Shown one piece after another: positions 54,780 to 64,000 of a stretch of DNA of 64,000 nt. The stretch comes from Pseudoscleropodium purum (lineage: Eukaryota > Streptophyta > Bryopsida > Hypnales > Brachytheciaceae): positions 13,952,501 through 14,016,500 of the forward strand of contig OZ017796.1 in assembly GCA_963969395.1 (NCBI GenBank). The letters are read 5' to 3'. The notes under the pieces were generated by a model. The model saw only the letters and a list, made by a program, of their open reading frames with translations, searched no databases and had not been told where the DNA came from. How positions within the stretch are numbered: the stretch's first letter is position 1; each line of letters starts with the position of its first letter. The translations under genes were made by a program, and so were the position numbers.

Positions 54780-57700
54780 TCATAATATCAAAGAAACAAA
54801 GTTTCTATAGAAAAAGTGTTTTGTCAATGTAGGTATATGTGAGAATACAAGTAGTGCTAGAGTAAGTAATATTCTAAGAATAACTATCCCAAGTAATAAA
54901 GTTTGTGGGTTAAGAAAGAACCATAAGTCATTTTTTCTGTCAAAATGCTCCAAGAGGTAGAGGGCTTCACCAGTGCCCATCCCCAAAACAAGACAAACAT
55001 GTATTGTTAGTGAGGATACACCAAGTGTCTACAACCCTCATACACTTGTTATCGCCATCACAAGGAGCAAAAAAACAAATAGAACACATATAATCATATA
55101 TTTTCAACAAGGAAACATACTAAATGCATGAATCATATCCAAAAAATAACCTGAGTGCAACCAGGACATTGTGAGGAAGCCATCATATGATCAGTAAACC
55201 AAGCAACAAAACTCCAGTAAAGAATTACGAAACTATCAATCCACCAAGGCAAGTACGTCTTGTCTGTGACTAATGTTACTGTAACCGAGGAGCTTAGAGC
55301 CAATCCAATAATTTGACAAGAGAGACCAGCTGTTCCAATTCCGTGGGTATAAGAAGCAACCTAAACTCACATAATGTTGTCACCGCATTTGAATAGGTGG
55401 TTCAATCTGACACATCGGCCGTGTGGAGTCAGGAGTTAACAGGATTTTAGCAGCAATCGTCATATTAACCTGGACAAGGCCCAATAAGTTTTGGAATTTA
55501 AAGTATGTGGACCTATGGTGTTCTAAAATCTTTATTGTTGATACCATGATTACTCAGTTTACTAACATAGTTGTTAGGGAGTTAAATATTGCTTGGGTGT
55601 CCAACTAATTTTAGAAGCATGTACAAGGTATCAGACTTTAAAATGGTATGGACAGGTTATAAATGGACCATCAAATTGAGGCTAGAACAACCAATATACT
55701 AAAAATATCAATCCCTTAAGTAGCAGATTTGATTGTAGAGTATTTGACAGCATAAATAAATGTCATAGCATTTACAGGTATGTTAATTTGGAACTGTAGT
55801 AAATCCAAATAAATTATATCAAAATCATATTTTAATAATTATTGCAAAATCATATTTAGATAAAAAATTACAAAATGTTTGGTACTTGGGTATGAATTCT
55901 TGAAAAAAGATCTCTTTTCTAGAACATCCTTGCTAGAAGGCGTGATTCTATTTGCCATTCAACCTATAACTTTTGTTTCCTTGGCATGTACTCCCATTTT
56001 GTGACAAGATTATAACATAGCTATTTTTCTGCCAAACACTCATACTCATCCCATCTGTTTATGATTCTAAGGCAAAAAAAACCTTTGTATTTTAATCATA
56101 AGAGATAGAAAATAAAAAGTGTTCATGCCTCTCATCCTAAATACCCTATTTTTCAGGGTTTGTTCTATTAGCCAAGATTTTTTCAAGTCCTAGTTAGATT
56201 TTGAGAAGTATAAAAAAATAGGCTACAACAAGTAAATCCATTAGAAGAGTTTTTGGGGGTAAAAAAGCCTGTTTCAGGCCTATTTCCCCACAGTTGTTCC
56301 CTACAGCGAGGAGAACGGCCCGCTATTAGAATTTTTTTTTTCATTAAATTTTTTTTTTAAATGGTCAATGACGTGGCAGGGTTTCGGCCACATTAGATCA
56401 CTGTGCCAAACTTTTTTCCTGCATTCGCAGGCTATGATAATCGTAGGCATCCAGAAGCCCCAAAAATCTTCTAATGTCACTCCATTTTTTTTCCTGATCC
56501 ATGATATCTTTAGTCTAAGAAGCCAAATTTCAACATCCTTTCAAAAAAATCAGCATATAGAGATTGCCTAGATATCCATATTTGAACATAAATATACATG
56601 GTATCTTTGAAATGATTCAAAGAACTTAGTCTAGAAATATCTAGATGCATTGTGAAAGTTGTAGTTTGCAAAAAATGCTTAAGAAGTTCCAAGAGGATGT
56701 AGTCCTCATCTATGCCCATTCCAAGAACCCAAACAATTCAATGTTAAGTTAGTGAGGTGCAACGGGTGTCTATAAACCACAACGTATGTTATAGCTTATC
56801 ACAAGAAACAAAATAAATATTCAAATGCAAAAAAATCCACAATATATAACTTCCATAGTAAACAATCTCTATGAACTTGGTTGTTGTTTTCATGCTGTGC
56901 TTTCACTATGATACTTCTTAAAGTCTACACACAAAGTAAAAAATTCACACCTAAGTTTGGTACAACAACTCAATGCAACTAAGATAGAAATGCTTAAATT
57001 TTCAAAGCCACTAAGTGTTGTCCAGTGTTTTGCCAATGCTCGATCCAATGTAATGAAGCTCCAAAGTTTCAACACGCTAGAGTTTTAACGTCTCAGCTTC
57101 CAGTGATTAGTTCCTTGGTTCGTTTTGTATGGTGCAATTGATATCCGGTTATAATAAGAACCGGGACTGATATTTGTCTACGTCATAGGACCAAGTTTGT
57201 GCACCCACTATTTACTAAAACAACTAGTCAAACCACTCAACATGGGCCCTTGCTTGTAAAGGAAATTGCTAGCTTCCAGATCAAATCATGTTGTCCCCCC
57301 ATGTTATCCTTTATTACCCGAATTTGGGAATATCTTTGGAATCACATGGTCAAGTAGTAAATCTTTCTAGTTTGTACTATATCCAATTTGCAATAATATT
57401 TGGTCAATGGTTCATATAATTTAGCATCAATATGGACTCACATGCTTATTATGATACATGTTATAACTTCATGTCAAGGCCATTAAGTCCTTGAAAATGT
57501 GTTTAAGTATCTTTTAAGTAATAAGAACTATGCAGCTTAGCATATCTATAATAAAGACATCTATTTTAGCAAAAATAATGTCATATAAGTACATAATGCC
57601 ACAAATGCATTGATCTTAGTATGTGTGACTTGGAATCAAATGTCCTTCAAGTTCATTAATTGTTAGGGCAAGCCTTATACAATTTAGATTCAATCATATG

Positions 57701-60700
57701 AATATTTAACTATGGCACTTATGCATCCATAAATTAATTGACTACTAGAGTCTTTTGAAACATAAGAGCTTGAAAAAGGCTCCATTCTAAGTCAAAAATC
57801 TTAAATTTGGATTATGAATCTCAAAAAAGAAAAAAGAGGGTTTATTTGGAACATCTCTCTATGAGGGCATCATTCTATTCACCACTTATCCACTAGTTTT
57901 GTATTTTTTGGGTTTCAATATGAATTCGTCAAGATCCCCTTTCAAGCATTTCTCATACTAGACATGTTTATTTCTCACAAGACAGTTTATCAAGTTTCTA
58001 GTCAAAAGAGTAATAGCTCTAAAACAGCTTTGCTTTCATTAGTATGGATATTTTGTATACAACTTTGCAAGGTGAAGCATATAGTTCTAAAATTTCATCC
58101 CATATCTTTTAGTTTATAGTATATAGAACTAGGTTTTGAAAAATCATGGAGTTTATGTCATATAAAGAAAATATGAAGTATGCATATGTCTATATTACAT
58201 CAAAACATCCAAAGAACATAGTTCTTAGATCAACTCCTAATCTGTGGAAGTTATGGATTTGCCAACTCATTTAGCTTGTTCCAAGAGGATGTGACCCTCA
58301 CCTATGCCCATCATAAAAACAAAAAACAAACCAATGTCATGTCAATGAGGTGCAATGGGTGTCTACACACCACAACTCTTGTTAATGCTTTCACAAAGGA
58401 CAAAATTAAATGATAAAAACACAAATCTATAATATAATTATTCCACATTCTAAGCATTTTTGAACTATGTTGTTGCTTGTCTGCTGTGATGAAGACATGT
58501 TGTATCCAGATATTCACACAGCAAAGCTCTGGCTTGATCCACAGACTCAAAACTCAAAAAAATATACTCAAAAATAACTTCCAGTTTTCTCTCAGACAGC
58601 CTTGCTTTCCTCCTTGCAGCCAGTAAGCCTCAGTTAGCACAATAAGCATAAGAAGTTAACTTCTGGATTATCTACCTACTTGACAAGAGATATCTTTGTA
58701 TCGGCAGCCGTTGATCCTCCTTCATCCCAGAGTTGATACCCGTTCGGTAATGGAACCTGGTCGCCAGGTTTGGAAGCTGTCTCGTGTGGAGACTGTACTC
58801 TCGTGAGTTGGTTTTAATTGAGATGGGTGACTTATTCAGCCATGGTATCTAACTGATACCCTCTCATCAAGCCATGTGATTTTATCTTTAGGCTTAAGCA
58901 TTAGGGTGTTCTAATTTTGGAAAGATCCTCGATAACTTATGCAAGTTGAAGCTCTAGTTTGGTACTTGTAATAATTTGCACAATAAGTCCATTAATGCAG
59001 ATGTTTTAACTCATCTTGACCATGACTTTACTTAGGCATGTGAGATTAGATTGGAAACATATCTAAATCCCTAACTCTTGTGAAAATTAGCATTTATGAA
59101 TACTTTCACAATTGAATTTTTGAGATAGTAAGTATAATGTGGGAAATGTTCTTTTTAGTCATGTGAGAATGACATAGAATCAAATTTTGAGTGTCAAGTA
59201 GTAGAAATCAACATTTATAAGTAGCGTCGTTATTACCTTATTTTGAGAAAATAGAAGGTAATAAATGGGCATTTGTTTATTCACATCTTCATGTACTAGA
59301 ATCATGTGCATGTCCATCTTCTAGTGTTGAACATTATTTATAAAAAAGCATCACAATTACATTTTTGGGACATCAAGTAGTAATACTTGGGCCTATTCTT
59401 ATTTAACACTTTAACACTTGGATGTGGAATCTTAAAAAAGAAGTGGGTTTCTTGGAACATCCCTTTTCAGGGCGCCATTCTAATTATCACTCGTCAAATA
59501 GTCTCAAGATAGCAATTAGTTTTTTATCTACACTCGAATCTCCTTTGAAGACATCATTTGATTGTCACATGCATCTAACAGGAACTCAAAAAGGTTTCTT
59601 GTCACAAATTCAAGGCATGTATAGCAAAAAACAGATTCTTTCTTTGAGACTCATAAGTATTTACCAAGTCATAAAATGAATTTGGTTTACCACTACAAAG
59701 CTTTCACTATGAAGCATTATGTATAGCATTATTTTTTCAATAAACATCCTATTTTTTTCCTTGGGACATGTAATATATCTTAGAGCTAGGTCCTAGTATA
59801 ACACATTATATTTTTTTCCTAAGACATAAGGATTAACAAGGCATTTATTTGTATTAGTATGCCTATACACAAAGTTTGTCAAAAAAAACATCCAAAGATC
59901 TTTATAATCAACTCTTGAACTATGTGGTAGTAGTGGCATGCTAACACATCTAGTTTGCTCCGAGAAGATGTGGCCCTCACCTGTGCCCATCCCAAGAACC
60001 AAAACAACCAATGTAGTGTTAGTGAGGTGCAAAGGGTGTCTTCAGACCACATCATGTGTTATAGTTTTCACAAGCAACAAATTAGAATGATGAAAGCAAA
60101 AAAAATCCACAAATAAAACTGATCCACAATAAAGCATTCCTGAACCTGGTTGTTCTGTGTATGCTGTGAAGAAGACATGCTGAATCCTCAAAATTACGCC
60201 AGACACCACGTTTGGGCCTTTAATCAAAGACTAAGCTCAGATTATAGAGCTTCAAGGCAATGGTATTGATCTTGCATCTAATATTTTAACACATCTCTCA
60301 AAGCCTGAAAATCAGCCAAGTACATGAAGATTGAACCTGCCCTGCTGGGATACAGCTTACTGCCTGTCTGCAACTGTCGGGACGAGCCTTCGTTACTGGA
60401 ACTGCAGGCCTTTTGAAGCTGCTGGACCGAAACCTTGTCAAGGCATGGGATCGATACCCGCTTGGTAAATCTCGCACCCGGGTATAAGGACCCTTATGTG
60501 GTACCAGGTCAGGTCGTTCTGGCTCCTTCGTGGGTTGTAACGCAGGAGATCAATTACTGCCGGTTTAGGTACCCTTCATGAAGGCAGATCGTTTCCTGTA
60601 CAAGGAACAATTCTTGGGTTGCTTGACTTTCACAGATCCCCTTTGCATATGCAACATGGGAATTTTTGGCATATTGTTGAAATAATTGTAAGAGACATTC

Positions 60701-61200
60701 CAGTAGGTCGTGTGTCTTTATGTCATAGAAAAAATCTGTGTTTACTTAGGCATGCAAGGCATAGAATCAAATCTAGAGATTCAAAGTTATGCAAAAATCT
60801 ATCTCTATAGGTCTCTTCATATTCATATTTATTGAGAGTCAACAAATTAAGAGATGTGGGAGAGATTCTTAGTCATGTGTGAATGAACTAAAATCATGTA
60901 GTTAAAAAACCATTATTAACATAAAAAGTGCCTTCACATGTACATATTTTTTTGAGCAACAAATAGAATAAAGTGGGCCTTAGACATGCTTAAATGTCAT
61001 TGGCATCCATCTTGCTAAATAATGTTTATATTCATCTTTTATGTGTTGCCATCATTTGAGACCTCTAATACAAGAAGGTGAATTTTTTCTAAGGTCAAGA
61101 TTCTAACACTTGGATGTTGAATCTCAAAATAATTAATTAATTAATTAATTTAATAATAATAATATTTTAGGGCTCATTTTTTTACTAATGATATAAAAAA
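54780..61200. repeat. Four tandem copies of a 1.6-1.7-kb unit
   Basis: A block of about 140 bp (CCAAGAGGATGTG-like, TGCCCATCCCAAGAAC-like, GTGAGGTGCAA, GGGTGTCT) recurs at about 54945, 56683, 58277 and 59957. A second block (ACTTGGATGTGGAATCT-like, then GGAACATC) recurs at about 55880, 57800, 59410 and 61104. Spacings of 1.6-1.9 kb and the constant order show head-to-tail duplication of the whole unit, now well diverged. On the minus strand the first block reads CTTGGGATGGGCACAG followed by GTGAGGGCC, an exon-donor-like junction kept in at least two copies. No complete gene is recognisable. Confidence 0.65.
61131..61170. repeat. TTAA/TAA microsatellite
   Basis: AATTAATTAATTAATTAA is followed by TAATAATAATA at the end of the tandem array. 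Confidence 0.8.
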
Positions 61201-63825
61201 AAAAAATTTTGTGCACACATTGACATTGCAAGGTTCATCATTATCAAAATTACTAAGATTCAAAACAACGAGGTTTTCTTGAAGTGGGAGCCGGAAAAAG
61301 ATCCTCTCTACTAGTGCAACCTCTATGCTAAACCCTTGATTTTCATACATAAGTTGTTGCCATGTGAACATTTTCAAATCAAATATCTAACTTTAGTATT
61401 TCTACATTCCAATCAATTTTGGCTTTACAATATGCTCCAATTTTTTATAATAAATACCTATATTAAATGGACAATTAATGCAATCTACTTGTTTCATTGT
61501 GTTTGAGCTATAATTAGCAAAATTTAACATTTGCATAAACACATGGTTAGTATATTGTATTTTAACTATATAACTTGTCTTGGGAATCAACAAATAATGC
61601 ATTGTCAATTTGGGTGTCATTAATCCACGGACTCTAATTTGCTTCATTGAATAAATTCTACCATTAGTAATAAATCATATACAATATCATAGCTAATTTC
61701 AAAGAATCTAACTTGGATAACAAATACGGTCTATTTCCACTTGGAATTAGTTGCACTATTAGCATTTATTGTTTGTAGGTGAATTTATTGCATATATTTG
61801 CCAAGCCTAGTTGTCAATACCATAGTAGTTTGTGAGAGTGGGATATTAGCATAATTCTGTAAAAAATGACAAAAGTCTTAGAAAAAATCTCACAACATTA
61901 CATCTTCAAGAATTGAAGATATTCAATATTTGACAACAATATTTTACAATGTTGGCTTGTGGAGCACAATAAAGCTTTGTGAGTAAAGTCACTCCTTTAC
62001 ACAAAAGTTACAAATCTGTAGCTTCAAGAAGTTGTCAATGCTTTCATGAAGATGAATTGCCATTTCACTATTGACCTTGCCTTTCACCAAACATTGGAGT
62101 TTCAATGAGTATCATATTTGATGATGTGATTCTAGAGTGATGAGATTTTTTATTACTACCCTAAAAACCTAGGTTTGATGTGGTTTGTTGATGAATTTTG
62201 AAGTCGAGTATACTAGTTTTGATATCAAGACACTTACAAGAAAATTGCATGTCTTTAGTTTGTAATTCATGCTTTAGAGAAACTTATTTGTTAATTCATG
62301 TCTATTAGTTAAATTTTTTTTCATCCTTCATCTAATTTTAGCCAAAATGTATAAAATATATGGAGTATAATTTTTCCACTATGATTTTTATATGGTTATT
62401 TTCTACAAAAACTTTAGTTTAGGGTTTAGGGTTTAGGGTTCTTCATTGTTTCATTACATTTTGGTCATTTCATACCATTTTTGATACCATTTAAGGTACA
62501 ATTTTAAAATTTGAATGACATTTTAGTATTCAAAAAATGACATCAACAAGGCAATGAATTCTCTTTATCATTTGTCTCTATAAGGTGAAAAAATAATGCA
62601 AATCTATTTTTTAATTAAAAAATTAGGAACTCTTGCAAAGTTTATTTTGAAGTTTTGAAATAAAATATCATTTTGGATATTTTGATTGCTTGCATATTTT
62701 ATTTTGCAACTACATCATTTATTGGTCAAACTTGCTCAAAGATTGAAAATTTGATCATAGCAAACTTCCATATAGTTGGTTAGAAATAGATCATACACAT
62801 ATAGGACAAAAACAATATAGAACATTTTGCGAAAAGGAATCTACTTCTGAAATTCTTAAATCAAGAACATTTAGCCAGTTTGGAATTTGGATGTGCACAA
62901 AAAAGAGGAGTTTTAATATGAAAGCTTGGGTCCATTCCATCAATTGAAATCAACTAATGATAGTAAAATATCATGAACTTAAGACCATTATCAATTGACA
63001 TTCAAAATTATTGCAGTTCAACTCCAAATTGGGCTTGTAATATATTCCTTTTGTCTCAAAATAAATATGGTGTTTCCTAAAAATGGCTAGATTAAAGCGT
63101 GAGTTGTTCTTATTTTTTGGAGATTGTGTAGTTATTGTAGTTTTTACTAAAATCCACTACATGTGAAAGAATGGAAGTCAATAGTGAAGTGGCATATGTT
63201 GAAAACAAGGGGTAAAATTGATAAATTTTTGCACTTTTTGAAATTTGTCTAGTGATATTAATTTTGATCATTTTTTAAGCAATGTTGGTGTAGTGATGTC
63301 CATTGATGTCCCATATATTCAACTCTGACAATGTCTTGTGATTCAACTTCAAGAAATTCTCAATAAGAGATTTTTTAGTAATAGTTTTTGTATAATTATG
63401 GATTGAATTCTTTGCCTTTAGTTGATTAGAAGTTGTGTTTTGATTCTCTTTGCAAGATTGAATTGCTATGTAGTCTTTGAAGCATGGTATCTATGGATTC
63501 TTTTACTTCAAGGTATTCGAATTAGCTTTAAATGTTGTTATCAAGTTGTAGAGAGCTAATTTTGAATTTAATATGAGACAAGTATATTTGAAAACTTTGG
63601 ATTTATTTTGAGACATAGGAAATACCATTGTAAAGACATTGTTGGAAGTTTCCCAAAAGTGTACTATATCTTATGCCCAATTTGGATAAAACTTCTGCTT
63701 AAAGAACTTTGTTAAATAATTGATTGCACCACATCATAAGAATTAGTACACTTAAAATTACTTTGACGACAAGGCATTCCTACTCCCTCACTTGTTTTCC
63801 CTACTCAAATAGAAGTGAATTGGCA
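61200..63825. other. AT-rich spacer
   Basis: No gene was recognised. Short frames at 61174-61377 and 61402-61647 (minus) show no known motif. The segment holds one interstitial telomere-type run, listed separately. Confidence 0.4.
62418..62440. repeat. Interstitial TTTAGGG run (3 units)
   Basis: Three perfect TTTAGGG units match the plant-type telomere repeat. It is far too short to be a telomere. It may be a repaired break site or chance, and it supports a plant origin. Confidence 0.7.
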
Positions 63826-64000
63826 CTTATTTTGATCGCCGATGTAAGTTAGGCAAGGTTGGACTCCGATACTCCAGCAACTTGCGGAAACTCGAAATCG
63901 AGGATCGCAGAGGAGGACGAAGAAATTTGGACGAGGAAAAATCGTTCGTCGAAGGACAGACGAAGTCAGAACGTGAGAACAGAGCATGCTTCTGGCTATG
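63826..64000. other. Abrupt GC-richer segment at window edge
   Basis: From about 63830 the sequence changes sharply to mixed composition (GGATCGCAGAGGAGGACGAAG and similar). It may be the start of a new element or an exon cut by the window edge. The minus-strand frame 63805-63987 is not recognised. Confidence 0.3.

Noticed and set aside
60430..60540. tRNA-like or LTR primer-binding-like words (GGGATCGATACCCG)
   Set aside because: No cloverleaf, anticodon arm or LTR pair could be built around them. A similar word in the neighbouring unit (58.7 kb) suggests it is part of the tandem repeat.
62418..62440. Telomere or chromosome end
   Set aside because: Only three TTTAGGG units, with ordinary sequence on both sides.

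Overview
This is most likely a stretch of nuclear heterochromatin from a land plant. The evidence: it is AT-rich and gene-poor; it has spliceosomal-type introns with GT/AG borders; it carries a short TTTAGGG telomere-type array (62418-62440), plant CACTA ends (CACTACAAG), hAT-type miniature elements and LINE fragments. Its dead coding frames carry nonsense codons that look like CG/CHG methylation decay. A non-flowering lineage is plausible, because the DUF7869-type gene at 42.5-45.4 kb recalls families I associate with mosses, lycophytes and similar plants; that is inference. I found no intact, convincingly functional protein gene, no tRNA or rRNA, and no CRISPR array.

Layout. 0.65-2.7 kb (-): a dead acidic/coiled-coil gene whose frame has no indel. 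5.6-9.7 kb: a LINE reverse transcriptase relic and three GC-rich hAT-type MITEs, one inside the LINE. 9.95-10.65 kb: degenerate tandem repeats. 12.7-14.3 kb: the 3' part of a LINE ORF2. 16.5-18.7 kb: four elements nested in one another. 20.2 kb: an 88-bp perfect foldback element. 20.8-26.5 kb: a GC-richer island with three related miRNA-like hairpins. 28.1 kb: a small retroposon with a perfect target duplication. 28.8-29.7, 49.7-50.6 and 50.8-52.8 kb: more copies of a roughly 0.9-kb TTAA-flanked (piggyBac-like) element. 54.2 kb: a foldback CACTA MITE. 54.8-61.2 kb: four tandem copies of a 1.6-1.7-kb unit.

The most interesting region is 31-45.4 kb. Two dead genes point away from each other. 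The minus-strand gene (37.08 to about 31.2 kb) has at least four exons and includes an FCP1-like HAD phosphatase module. The plus-strand gene (leader about 41.4 kb, coding 42.52-45.37 kb) is a DUF7869-type, transposase-like protein. A 22-25-bp imperfect palindrome (consensus near AATTATCTTYGARGCAAAG, then ATAATT) occurs about a dozen times in the introns and leaders of both genes and, by eye, almost nowhere else. I read this as one large decayed mobile element with dispersed palindromic sites. All element, exon and repeat boundaries were read by eye and need computation to confirm.
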